Below are positions 7,619 to 15,718 of a stretch of DNA of 64,000 bases, piece by piece. The DNA comes from a virus, in the IMG/VR virus record IMGVR_UViG_3300025168_015970, positions 1 to 64,000 of that record. One strand, written 5' to 3'. Below the pieces are notes generated by a model that was not told the origin of the DNA, searched no databases, and saw only the letters and a program-made list of their open reading frames with translations. The first letter of the stretch is position 1; every line of letters starts with the position of its first letter. The translations under genes were made by a program, and so were the position numbers.

Positions 7619-7626
7619 TATTTATA
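7619..7626 (-). promoter_or_regulatory. Late promoter, perfect TATAAATA, 6 nt from ATG at 7612
   Basis: Exact TATAAATA on the minus strand, overlapping the stop codon of the upstream gene, followed by ATTAAG and the ATG. The strict T4 late consensus supports control by gp55. Confidence 0.7.
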
Positions 7627-8170
7627 GCAACGAAAGCTTATTTCTCATGTCATTGAAGTATGTTTTGTCTAAAAACGTAAGATCATACTTTTTACAGAAA
7701 TATTGAAGTTTATTAAAATAAAATGGTTTTAATTGTATTTTTTGAAGTTTGCGAGTAAGAATTAAAATAGCTTCTTCTCTTCTACCGTTACACTTAAGAT
7801 TTTTTTTAAATTTATTGAAGGAAAAGTCTTCTTTTAATATAACAACTGGAAATTTTTTGATAAACATATCTAAGAAGGGCAGATACTTGTTATTAAGATC
7901 ATTTGATACATCAAAAAATATAACTGGTTTATATTTCTTATTATAATTTTTTAAGATTTCGCAGGTATAATATATAAAATAATGAAATATATATTTTTTG
8001 TGTTGAGTATTGTTTAATTTAATCTCTGAATCAAATTCAGATACTTTAGTAATTGAAAGATTATGTATACATTCAATTACAGGAGAAAAATTAACTACAT
8101 TAAAAAACGAATTCGGTAATTTATAATTTAAGGTCTGGCTTTGTATTAAGTTCTCGAATTGTGCTTGCAT
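7622..8170 (-). CDS. Unknown protein, aromatic- and lysine-rich
   Basis: A 182-residue protein with no recognised domain. It is unusually rich in Phe, Tyr and Lys. A segment KPVIFFDVSNDLNNKYLPFLDMFIKKFPVVIL suggests alternating strands and helices. Its start lies 50 bp inside the upstream Hjc-like endonuclease gene, so translation is probably coupled. No SD or promoter box is evident at the start. It could be a partner of the nuclease, judged only from this overlap. Confidence 0.45.
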   Translation of the reverse strand: MQAQFENLIQSQTLNYKLPNSFFNVVNFSPVIECIHNLSITKVSEFDSEIKLNNTQHKKYIFHYFIYYTCEILKNYNKKYKPVIFFDVSNDLNNKYLPFLDMFIKKFPVVILKEDFSFNKFKKNLKCNGRREEAILILTRKLQKIQLKPFYFNKLQYFCKKYDLTFLDKTYFNDMRNKLSLL

Positions 8171-8624
8171 TTTTTTTCCAAAAGTCTGTATAACTAATTA
8201 TAACATATTTGTTAGTATAGCGCAAGAAATTATCAAATCGGAAATAGTGAGATAATTCAACTGGAAATAAAATATAACTACCTTTGCGAGTTACTTTAAT
8301 TACGAGAAACCAATATGTTCCACTCTCTGCTTGTTCAATCCATTTATTAAGAGTTTTATTATCTGTAAATAGTTGATGATATTCGAATGTTTTGTAACTC
8401 TTACACTCAATTTTGAATTTAGACATGCATGGAGGTACCATTATATCTCCATCCATCATGCGCTTTTGATCTTCTGTTAGTCGATCAAGTCTGTGAAAAT
8501 TAGCGCCTCCAGTATAGGCTCCGGAATTTGGAACTCTAATAAAATTTTCATTAAACGTTTCACTTAAATCTTTAGCAACTTCTCTTTCCCAAGCGTTACC
8601 TTTTTGTTTCGCCGCACTAGGCAT
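8121..8624 (-). CDS. PD-(D/E)XK endonuclease, Hjc/RecB-like
   Basis: The 167-residue protein begins with KGNAWEREVAKDL (E14), the opening helix typical of archaeal Hjc-type Holliday-junction resolvases and related PD-(D/E)XK nucleases. D60 in MDGDIMVP and E73/K75 in FKIECKSYK complete the metal-binding D...ExK core. In T4 the resolvase is the unrelated gp49, so this may be a functional substitute for processing branched DNA before packaging; that is inference. The gene overlaps the next minus-strand gene by 50 bp. Confidence 0.65.
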   Translation of the reverse strand: MPSAAKQKGNAWEREVAKDLSETFNENFIRVPNSGAYTGGANFHRLDRLTEDQKRMMDGDIMVPPCMSKFKIECKSYKTFEYHQLFTDNKTLNKWIEQAESGTYWFLVIKVTRKGSYILFPVELSHYFRFDNFLRYTNKYVIISYTDFWKKNASTIRELNTKPDLKL

Positions 8625-8637
8625 ATATAAGTATATA

Positions 8638-9237
8638 TCACTTAGCTAGATCTTGCAAGTTAATAGCTTGTTTAACTGCATCAATTGGTATTTGGGCTGT
8701 CCAGTAATTACCTTCATCTGCAGGCTGTAATTCTGGTAATTTATTTCTATCTAATATGAGTAGATATGCTCTCGATTTTTGTTTATATTCATGAAAAGCA
8801 AATCTACCAGCTAATTGAATATCATCTGATACATATGAACCGGTAATACCTTTGCGTGTATTACCAACTCCACGAGAAACAACAAAACCATGTTTATTTA
8901 AATTTTTATATTCTGCGGAAGATATTCCTCTATATACTTCATCAGAATTATTTTGTAATTTAGCAATGTTAGCAACGATAGCTTCGTGCTCTTCTCCTTC
9001 TGGTGGAAATAATAAGTAGTCATATATACTTTTAGCTTCGTTTAACTTTTTCTTTTTTTTCTTTTTTTTTCGCTTTATTAACTTACCTAATACTTTAGGA
9101 ATTCTAGCATCCCCGGGAGCATATGTATCACTATCTTCATAATCCCCGCCACCTTGTCCACCAGATGCACCCATATTAGCTGTAGCTGTAGTATTATCAG
9201 TTAAATATTGATTTACTATTTCATCGAAGCGATTCAT
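8638..9237 (-). CDS. Poly-lysine protein with possible ADP-ribosyltransferase-like C-terminus
   Basis: A 199-residue protein in three parts. Residues 1-14 (MNRFDEIVNQYLTD) resemble N-termini at 9302 and 52864. A Gly/Asp-rich stretch (24-42) and a basic tract with eight consecutive lysines (57-64) follow. Residues about 99-195 contain VYRGISS, GSYVSDDIQLAGRFA and QIPIDAV, reminiscent of the R-S-E layout of arginine-type ADP-ribosyltransferases, although the catalytic glutamate is not evident. The start has a GATAAATA box 6 nt upstream, which makes it a late gene and possibly a virion component. The enzymatic reading is weak. Confidence 0.4.
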   Translation of the reverse strand: MNRFDEIVNQYLTDNTTATANMGASGGQGGGDYEDSDTYAPGDARIPKVLGKLIKRKKKKKKKKLNEAKSIYDYLLFPPEGEEHEAIVANIAKLQNNSDEVYRGISSAEYKNLNKHGFVVSRGVGNTRKGITGSYVSDDIQLAGRFAFHEYKQKSRAYLLILDRNKLPELQPADEGNYWTAQIPIDAVKQAINLQDLAK

Positions 9238-9243
9238 TTTAAT

Positions 9244-9251
9244 TATTTATC
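9244..9251 (-). promoter_or_regulatory. Late-promoter box (GATAAATA), 6 nt from ATG at 9237
   Basis: Seven of eight bases match TATAAATA; six bases (AATTAA-type) separate it from the ATG. It is divergent from the uvsY sigma70-like promoter in the same 64-bp gap. Confidence 0.55.
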
Positions 9252-9268
9252 TCTATAATAGTAATTAG

Positions 9269-9295
9269 TTGCATTAAGAGAGATTTAACTATAAT
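9269..9295 (+). promoter_or_regulatory. Sigma70-like promoter of the uvsY-uvsW-gp55-gp47-gp46 operon
   Basis: TTGCAT (9269-9274), 15-nt spacer, TATAAT (9290-9295), and 6 nt to the ATG at 9302. It heads a run of five overlapping or nearly overlapping genes. Confidence 0.55.
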
Positions 9296-9301
9296 AAGTA
9301 C

Positions 9302-9706
9302 ATGGACGTTGGTGATATTATCAATCAGTACCTCGAAGAAGCTAGCTTAGATACAGATCTAGATAGATTAGAGGTAGTATCTACTCAAGAAAAACTAGTA
9401 AATAATAAACATAAATGGTCTGCAAGGTTAATTAACCATAAAATTAAATTAAACAATTATAAAATCAAAAGATCTTCTATTCTTGAGGATAAAATAACTG
9501 AGTTTCAAAACACAGAACCTGTAAAAGTTAATAGATCAATTGCTGAGAGAGCTGTTCAAAACAAAAAGGAAATTAAAAATTTAGATTATAAAGTAAAAAA
9601 TGAACAACTCATAATTGATTATCTAGAAAATATATATAAAAATATAAGCTTCGCAACTAATGATATTAAAAACTTAGTAGAATTAATGAAGCTAGAAACT
9701 CAATGA
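9302..9706 (+). CDS. uvsY: UvsY-like recombination mediator
   Basis: The 134-residue protein is close to T4 UvsY in length (137 aa) and largely helical. I recognise the family pattern in a central run of regularly spaced Leu/Lys residues and in the C-terminal block (IIDYLENIYKNISFATNDIKNLVELMK), which parallels the LExI-x-IxxRTWxIKNxIEW ending of marine phage UvsY. UvsY loads the UvsX recombinase onto gp32-coated ssDNA. It is the first gene of an operon followed at once by uvsW, as expected for T4-like phages; uvsX and gp32 are also in the window. Overall identity is probably low. Confidence 0.6.
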   Translation: MDVGDIINQYLEEASLDTDLDRLEVVSTQEKLVNNKHKWSARLINHKIKLNNYKIKRSSILEDKITEFQNTEPVKVNRSIAERAVQNKKEIKNLDYKVKNEQLIIDYLENIYKNISFATNDIKNLVELMKLETQ

Positions 9707-11142
9707 TAAAAATAGAGTTTAATTCAATTTCTCATGCTATTATAGATGGTCCTGAACTTAATGTTATAAGGGAGCATTTTAGTGTAAAAAATGAAGCAGT
9801 ACACTTTCAGCGACGATTCGGTAGGTTCGTACCACCTCGTACGTATGTGATTAGTAATCAAGGTAAAGTAGAACTAGGTTTAATAGAAGAAGTAATAAAA
9901 TTTTGTACACAAAAACAAATAGAGTTTGAATTACAAAAAGAAATAAAAGAAATACTTTATCCTTCTCTATCTAAAACTCACACTACACCATATGATTTAA
10001 ATTTAAAACTAAGAGATTATCAACAAGATATAGTAGAGAAATGTATAACCAATGGAAGAGGTACTATAGTATTAGCAACTGCAGGAGGTAAAACTCTTAC
10101 TATGGCTAGTCTTTTAGAGTTTTATTATAAAAATTATAGTAAGAATTTTAGATGTTTAATAATTGTACCGGATCTAGGATTAACAAACCAGACTAAAAAC
10201 GATTTTGAAGAATATAAAACATCCTTTTCTACTTCGAAATGGACCGGGAAAGATAAATTAAATTTATCTACTAATGTTATTGTATCTAATCTAGGTATAC
10301 TACAAAGCTCTAAGCAAGATATATCTTGGATTGAACATATAGATTTATTAATAATAGACGAGGTACACAAACTAAGAAGAGGTAATAAAGTAAACAAAAT
10401 ATTAAAAAAGGTTAAAACCTCTAATCGGTTCGGCTTCACAGGAACCTTACCACCAGATAATTTAGATAAGTGGAATATTTTTGGAAAGATTGGACCACAA
10501 TTATATGAAAAAATGGCTCATGAATTACGGAAAGATAATTATGTAGCTCCTGCTAAAGTTCATGTTTTAGAACTAAACTATAATACTCCTTCGAATGAAA
10601 TATACCACGGTAATAATAGTAATGCATACTACATACAAGAAAATGAATTTATAAGGCATAGCGAGTATAGAAATAACTTAATAGCTAAATTATGTAACAA
10701 ACTCGACAACAATGGTTTAATATTAGTCGATTATATAGAACATGGGGAGCTTTTATTAGAAGCATTACAAGCAACGTGTAAACATAAAGATGTATATTTT
10801 ATACAAGGTAGTGTAGATACGGAGCAACGGAAAGATATTCAAGATTATATGGAGTCTCAAAAAAATGTAGTAGTAATTGCGATTTCGAAAATATTTTCTA
10901 CAGGAATTAATATTAAAAACCTACATTATATTATATTCGGAGGAGGTGGAAAAGCTAAAATAAAAATTGTGCAAAGTATCGGCAGGGGTCTACGCTTGCA
11001 TATTGATAAACAAGAGCTTATAATCTTTGATATTGCTGATAATCTTCGGTATGGTCAACGTCATATAGAGCAAAGGCTCACATTATATGATAATGAAAAA
11101 ATAGAATATACATTTACTAAATTCAATGAAACCAAAAAGTAA
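9703..11142 (+). CDS. uvsW: UvsW-like SF2 DNA helicase
   Basis: The 479-residue protein shows SF2 motifs in order: LRDYQQDIVEKC (Q-type region), LATAGGKTLTMA (motif I), LLIIDEVHKL (motif II, DEVH), GFTGTLP (motif III, SAT-like), and IQGSVDTEQRKDI through AISKIFSTGINI and QSIGRGLR (motifs IV-VI). UvsW unwinds branched DNA and R-loops and helps switch from origin- to recombination-dependent replication. The N-terminal 110 residues match the small UvsW N-terminal domain in position. The start overlaps the uvsY stop by four bases and the end overlaps gp55 by 17. Length is slightly below T4 UvsW (503 aa). Confidence 0.88.
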   Translation: MIKIEFNSISHAIIDGPELNVIREHFSVKNEAVHFQRRFGRFVPPRTYVISNQGKVELGLIEEVIKFCTQKQIEFELQKEIKEILYPSLSKTHTTPYDLNLKLRDYQQDIVEKCITNGRGTIVLATAGGKTLTMASLLEFYYKNYSKNFRCLIIVPDLGLTNQTKNDFEEYKTSFSTSKWTGKDKLNLSTNVIVSNLGILQSSKQDISWIEHIDLLIIDEVHKLRRGNKVNKILKKVKTSNRFGFTGTLPPDNLDKWNIFGKIGPQLYEKMAHELRKDNYVAPAKVHVLELNYNTPSNEIYHGNNSNAYYIQENEFIRHSEYRNNLIAKLCNKLDNNGLILVDYIEHGELLLEALQATCKHKDVYFIQGSVDTEQRKDIQDYMESQKNVVVIAISKIFSTGINIKNLHYIIFGGGGKAKIKIVQSIGRGLRLHIDKQELIIFDIADNLRYGQRHIEQRLTLYDNEKIEYTFTKFNETKK

Positions 11143-11572
11143 AAAGAAAAAGAAAAATAAAAAAACTTATTATGTTAGTCCTAAGGAGTTTTTACAACTT
11201 TTAAGAGACTACTATGAATCAGATAATTTAGTAGACGAACTAGCTGAATCAACCTATAAGATAGCAGTCGGTTTAAGTTACTCTCCAAACTTTATAAACT
11301 ATAGCTATAAAGATGAAATGATTGGAGACGCAATAGTTAAAATGATTGCAGCAGTAAAAAACAAAAAATTTAATTTAGAATCCACCTCTAACCCTTTCTC
11401 ATATTTTACAACTATTGCTTATCATGCATTTATTAATAGAATTAAAAAAGAAAAGAAATACAGAGAGACTATTACTGCATATCAAGAACAACTATATAGT
11501 GATTTAGATATAAATGAACCAACACAAAATACTGCCCCTGCTAAAGATTACGATAAAGAATTATATACGTAA
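11126..11572 (+). CDS. 55: Late-transcription sigma factor gp55
   Basis: The 148-residue protein carries the gp55 core: YKDEMIGDAIVKMIAAVKN and NPFSYFTTIAYHAFINRIKK, which correspond to sigma region 2-like promoter recognition of TATAAATA. gp55 redirects host RNA polymerase to late promoters, and many such boxes occur in this window. An unusual lysine-rich N-terminus precedes the core (11 Lys in the first 13-14 residues). The acidic C-terminal end (YDKELYT) is where T4 gp55 carries its sliding-clamp-binding tail; a clear match is not visible. It overlaps uvsW by 17 bp, and its stop overlaps the gp47 start. Confidence 0.85.
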   Translation: MKPKSKKKKKNKKTYYVSPKEFLQLLRDYYESDNLVDELAESTYKIAVGLSYSPNFINYSYKDEMIGDAIVKMIAAVKNKKFNLESTSNPFSYFTTIAYHAFINRIKKEKKYRETITAYQEQLYSDLDINEPTQNTAPAKDYDKELYT

Positions 11573-12621
11573 TGTCAAAAGAATCTGACAATAAGGTTGG
11601 TTTTTTCACCGATCTACATATAGGGATGCATCAAAACAGTGAGAAGTGGCATGATGTTACCTATAAATGGGCACAATGGTTTACTAAAGAGCTCAAAAGT
11701 AAAGATATTAAAAAAATAATATTTGGAGGAGATTTATTTCACTATAGAGATGAGATAAATGTTAAAACATTATATTTTACAAACTCTTTATTAGATCTAT
11801 TTAATGATTTTGAAATATTAATGATACCAGGTAATCATGACGCTTACTATAAAGATAATTCAACTGTACATTCTTTATCTATTTTAAATAATAGACATAA
11901 TATAACTATTTTCGATAAGCCTCATGTAGAAGAGATATGTGGCAGGCAGGTTGGTTTCTGTCCATGGGGCACTTCATTAGAGGATATTCCTGAAAATTGT
12001 GATTTGATAGTTGGTCATTTTGAATTACAAAATTTTAATTTTAATTCTTTTAAAGTATGTGAGTGGGGAATATCTTCAACTGATATTCTTACTAAATGTA
12101 AACTTATATTTTCTGGTCATTTTCATAAAAAACAGCGAAGACTATATGATAACGGAGAAATAGTATATGCGGGTAATCCGTTTGAGATGGATTTTAATGA
12201 CATTAATGACAAAAAAGGATATTATATATTAGATTTTGCAAAAGATAAAATAGAATATGATTTTATTGAAAATCCTATTTCTCCTATACATGTTAAAGTA
12301 TGTTTGACAAATCTAGAAGACCTTAAAGGGATTGCAAAGAAATTAGGGTGGTCCAAGCTAGCAGTAAAGATTGTTATTGATAAGGATATAAAATCTAATT
12401 TATTAGATAAAATTATTGCATCAATAAATTTTGAAGCTCCATTTTCTTTAACTACAGATTACTTACACAAATTTAGTATAGGAGATAATATAAACATACC
12501 TAACGAATTTGGAGACTTGAATATAAAACAATGTATTATAGAATATATTGATTCTCTTGATATAGAGGATAAACCAACAATTATTAACAAAACCTTACAA
12601 CTATATAATAATTTTTCATGA
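11572..12621 (+). CDS. 47: Recombination nuclease gp47 (SbcD/Mre11-like)
   Basis: The 349-residue protein has all Mre11-type phosphoesterase motifs in order: FFTDLHIGMH, IFGGDLFHYRDE, MIPGNHDAYY, LIVGHFELQ and LIFSGHFHKKQ. gp47 pairs with gp46 to resect DNA ends for recombination-dependent replication and host DNA breakdown. Its ATG overlaps the gp55 stop (TAATG), and its stop overlaps the gp46 ATG by four bases, consistent with translational coupling of the two subunits. Length is as expected (T4 gp47 339 aa). Confidence 0.93.
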   Translation: MSKESDNKVGFFTDLHIGMHQNSEKWHDVTYKWAQWFTKELKSKDIKKIIFGGDLFHYRDEINVKTLYFTNSLLDLFNDFEILMIPGNHDAYYKDNSTVHSLSILNNRHNITIFDKPHVEEICGRQVGFCPWGTSLEDIPENCDLIVGHFELQNFNFNSFKVCEWGISSTDILTKCKLIFSGHFHKKQRRLYDNGEIVYAGNPFEMDFNDINDKKGYYILDFAKDKIEYDFIENPISPIHVKVCLTNLEDLKGIAKKLGWSKLAVKIVIDKDIKSNLLDKIIASINFEAPFSLTTDYLHKFSIGDNINIPNEFGDLNIKQCIIEYIDSLDIEDKPTIINKTLQLYNNFS

Positions 12622-14444
12622 AGTATGTAGAGTTTAGCTCAGTAAAGATACGTAATTTTCTCTCTATAGGTACAGAGCCAGTAGAGATTAATTTCCGCGA
12701 AGGTTTAAACATAATTACCGGAGTTAATAAAGATAAAGAAGATAGGAGAAATGGAGTAGGTAAATCAACAATTGCTGACGCAATACATTTTGCAATTTTT
12801 GGAGAAACTATTCGAGAATTATCTAAAGATTTTATAGTTAATTCTATTAATAAAAAAAATACATATGTAGAATTAACCTTTTGTGTTAATGAAAATAATA
12901 AAGTAGATCGTTACAGAATAGTTCGTAAGTTAAAACCTACAAAGTGTTATCTTTATGTAGATGATGTTGACCTTACTGAAAGTACTATACCTAATACAAA
13001 TAAGAAAATAAAAAAAATACTCAATAGTTCTCCTGAGGTATTTCAGAACTGCGTTATTATGTCTCTTAATACAACTTTACCTTTTATGGCTCAGCGTAAA
13101 GTTGAAAAGAGAAAATTTATTGAAGGAATTTTAAATTTAGAAATATTTTCTGATATGTTACTATCTGCTCGATCAGAGTTTAATGAAGTACAGAAAAAAT
13201 ATGAACATATTACAAAAGATTATGATCATGCAAATAATATATGTAAGTTGTTAAATGAACAAAAAGATAATATTATTAGTAATGTTAAAGAGCAAAAAAA
13301 TAAAATTTTAACTAGGGTTGAAGTTATTAAGATAGATGTAGAAGAAAATAAATCTAAAATCAAAAATATTAATAAAATATTATTTGAGAAAAGTAAAGAA
13401 AAATTTAAAGAAATAAATGAAAAGATTACTAATATTTCTACACAAATGTCTAGTGTAAAAACTAAAATTACAAGACATGAGACTGAAATAGACTTTCATA
13501 CAAAAAAATTAAACAACATTGGTACAGGAGAAGATGTATGCCCTACATGCTTACATCAAATCACTAGTAATGATAGAGATCATATTGAGAATGAAAAGAA
13601 AGACATAAACAAAGATATAGAAAACTGTAAAGATGATATTGAAAGTTTAAATAAACAAATTGTTACTATAAAAGAACTAAAACAAAATAATTTAAATGCT
13701 CAAAATCAAATTAAAGAATATATTTCTAACATTAAGACTGTAAACAATAATAATAAACTTACAAAATCATATATTCAAAATTTAAATACAGATCTAGATA
13801 AAAACAATAAAGATCTCGAAGATTTAGAGAAGCGAGAGACTAGTGTAGAGATACAAGAATTAAATAATAAAATAAAACTCAATCTTGCAGAGGTAACTGA
13901 TTTAGAGAATACCTCGAACTCTATTCACAAGGATTTATCTATACTAGAAGTAGTAAAGTATATTTTATCAGAAGAAGGAGTTAAGTCTTTTATAGTAAAG
14001 AAGGTACTAGATGTTTTAAATAAAAGACTATTATTTTATTTACAGAAAATGGACGCAAATTGTATTTGTAGATTTAATGAATATTTTGAAGAAGAGATAG
14101 TTAATGAAAAAGGAGAAGAGTGTTCTTATTTTAATTTCTCAGGAGCAGAAAGAAAAAATATTGATTTAGCGATATTATTTACATTTATGGACATGAGAAG
14201 ACTACAAGGAGACATAGCGTACAATTTAGTTATGTTTGATGAGCTTCTCGATAGTTCGTTAGATGAAAAGGGAGTTGAATTAGTACTTAATATAATAAAA
14301 GAACGAGTAGATACTTATAATGAAAGTATCTATATTATTTCTCATAGAAAGGAATCTGTCAAAGCAGCAACTGGAGATGTAGTTGTTTTAGAAAAGAGAA
14401 ATGGTATAACAACAAGAGTGGACTTACTCGACAAAACAGAATAA
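12618..14444 (+). CDS. 46: Recombination ATPase gp46 (SbcC/Rad50-like)
   Basis: A 608-residue Rad50-type protein: Walker A NGVGKSTIADAIHFAIFG at about 44-61, a long coiled coil (about 190-440) interrupted by the zinc hook CPTC at about 306-309, an ABC signature-like FSGAERKNIDLAI, and Walker B NLVMFDELLDSSLDEKG near 545. It forms the complex with gp47 that processes DNA ends. T4 gp46 is 560 aa, so the length fits. It is the last gene of the uvsY-headed operon. Confidence 0.93.
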   Translation: MKYVEFSSVKIRNFLSIGTEPVEINFREGLNIITGVNKDKEDRRNGVGKSTIADAIHFAIFGETIRELSKDFIVNSINKKNTYVELTFCVNENNKVDRYRIVRKLKPTKCYLYVDDVDLTESTIPNTNKKIKKILNSSPEVFQNCVIMSLNTTLPFMAQRKVEKRKFIEGILNLEIFSDMLLSARSEFNEVQKKYEHITKDYDHANNICKLLNEQKDNIISNVKEQKNKILTRVEVIKIDVEENKSKIKNINKILFEKSKEKFKEINEKITNISTQMSSVKTKITRHETEIDFHTKKLNNIGTGEDVCPTCLHQITSNDRDHIENEKKDINKDIENCKDDIESLNKQIVTIKELKQNNLNAQNQIKEYISNIKTVNNNNKLTKSYIQNLNTDLDKNNKDLEDLEKRETSVEIQELNNKIKLNLAEVTDLENTSNSIHKDLSILEVVKYILSEEGVKSFIVKKVLDVLNKRLLFYLQKMDANCICRFNEYFEEEIVNEKGEECSYFNFSGAERKNIDLAILFTFMDMRRLQGDIAYNLVMFDELLDSSLDEKGVELVLNIIKERVDTYNESIYIISHRKESVKAATGDVVVLEKRNGITTRVDLLDKTE

Positions 14445-14453
14445 ATCTATATA

Positions 14454-15686
14454 GTGCTCACACCATTTCAACCCCCAGGTAGTCAGTTACCATTTAGCCA
14501 ACAAAACCCTCTTATGAGCGGTTTAAAAACAGTGATTACAGGTCCACCTAAAGTAACTTCTAAAATGGCTACTCATTCTGCTCCTGATTTAGCACGAGGT
14601 ATTAATTTTTATGCCGATTATTCTGGGTGTGGTCATTGGAGAATGATATGGCCGGAAAACTTACTCAATTGTTACGGTAAAGCTAATGTACAAGGCGGTA
14701 CAGTAATGATTGGGGATAAAAATTTCTATAAAGGTATTAAGACTATACGTATACAAAGACAAGCTACAGACAGTCAATTATCATATATTAAATGGTTAAA
14801 ACAAGTACAACCTGAGTGTGGCTTTAAGATAGTATATGAAATAGATGATTTAATTTTTAATGAAGATATACCTCATTATAATAAATTTAGATTTGCTTTT
14901 GAAGATCCAAGTATAAGAAAGACTAGTATGAATATTATGCAAATTTGTGACGAAATTACTGTTACAAATAAATTCATGAAAGAATACTATATGGAAAAAA
15001 CTGGTAATAAAAATATTACAGTTATTCCAAATTTTATACCAAAATTCTGGATGGATAGATATTATAACTTAGAGAAAATAAGAGATAATTATCAAAAATT
15101 TAAAGGTAAACCTCGGGTAGTATATTGTGGTAGTGGAGCTCATTTTGATGTAGAAAATAAAATCGGACAAAAAGATGATTTTTTTCATGTAAATGATATT
15201 ATAAGACAAACTGTAGATGAATTTCAATGGGTATTTGTAGGTGGTTTTCCGCTTACTTTAAGAGATTTGATACACCAAAAGAAGGTTGAATACCATGAAT
15301 GGTCTAACTTAGTAGAATATCCAGAATACATAAGCAAGTTGAAAGCAACTGTATTTTATGCGCCGCTAGAGGATAGTAATTTTAATAAAGCAAAGAGTGA
15401 TTTAAAATTTATTGAAGCGTGTGCATTTGGTATACCTTCTGTTTGTCAAGACTTATGTACCTATGAAACAGCTTTCCATAAGTTTAAAACTGGTGATGAT
15501 TTAGTTAATAAAATTAGACTTATAACTGGAGATTCTAAAAAATATCTAAAAGAAGTAAAAAGAGCTAGAGCTTATATTGAAAAGCGATGGATGGAGACAA
15601 ATATCGATTATTATACAGAGTTATATTCTTTACCGTATGGTCATAAGAACCGCAAACTACTCAATCTCGAAAACGGAATCACTTGA
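14454..15686 (+). CDS. Glycosyltransferase, GT4-like
   Basis: The 410-residue protein reads as a GT-B enzyme. SGCGHWRMIWPENLL near residue 60 matches the N-terminal G-x-x-R loop, KIVYEIDDLIF at about 125 the acidic strand, VTNKFMKEYY and TVIPNFIP the interdomain region, RVVYCGSG at about 222 the second domain start, and SDLKFIEACAFGIPSVCQD at about 322 the nucleotide-sugar-binding E-x7-E type motif. Its position between gp46 and gp43 is an insertion in the replication block. The start is GTG at 14454, 9 bp after gp46, with no clear SD; an internal ATG at 14514 is an alternative. Substrate unknown. Confidence 0.65.
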   Translation: MLTPFQPPGSQLPFSQQNPLMSGLKTVITGPPKVTSKMATHSAPDLARGINFYADYSGCGHWRMIWPENLLNCYGKANVQGGTVMIGDKNFYKGIKTIRIQRQATDSQLSYIKWLKQVQPECGFKIVYEIDDLIFNEDIPHYNKFRFAFEDPSIRKTSMNIMQICDEITVTNKFMKEYYMEKTGNKNITVIPNFIPKFWMDRYYNLEKIRDNYQKFKGKPRVVYCGSGAHFDVENKIGQKDDFFHVNDIIRQTVDEFQWVFVGGFPLTLRDLIHQKKVEYHEWSNLVEYPEYISKLKATVFYAPLEDSNFNKAKSDLKFIEACAFGIPSVCQDLCTYETAFHKFKTGDDLVNKIRLITGDSKKYLKEVKRARAYIEKRWMETNIDYYTELYSLPYGHKNRKLLNLENGIT

Positions 15687-15711
15687 TTTATTTTGAATAA
15701 TCCTGTATACT
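15683..15711 (+). promoter_or_regulatory. Sigma70-like promoter of gp43
   Basis: TTGATT (15683-15688), 17-nt spacer, TATACT (15706-15711), then 7 nt to the GTG start of the DNA polymerase. It overlaps the end of the upstream glycosyltransferase gene. Confidence 0.6.
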
Positions 15712-15718
15712 CGTTGGA

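Noticed and set aside
14454-15686. DpdA (transglycosylase) candidate for inserting preQ0 into DNA
   Set aside because: About the right length, but its motifs (EIDDLIF, the SDLKFIEACAFGIPSV block) are those of a GT-B glycosyltransferase, with no TGT-like zinc or catalytic Asp pattern. No other gene in the window fits DpdA.
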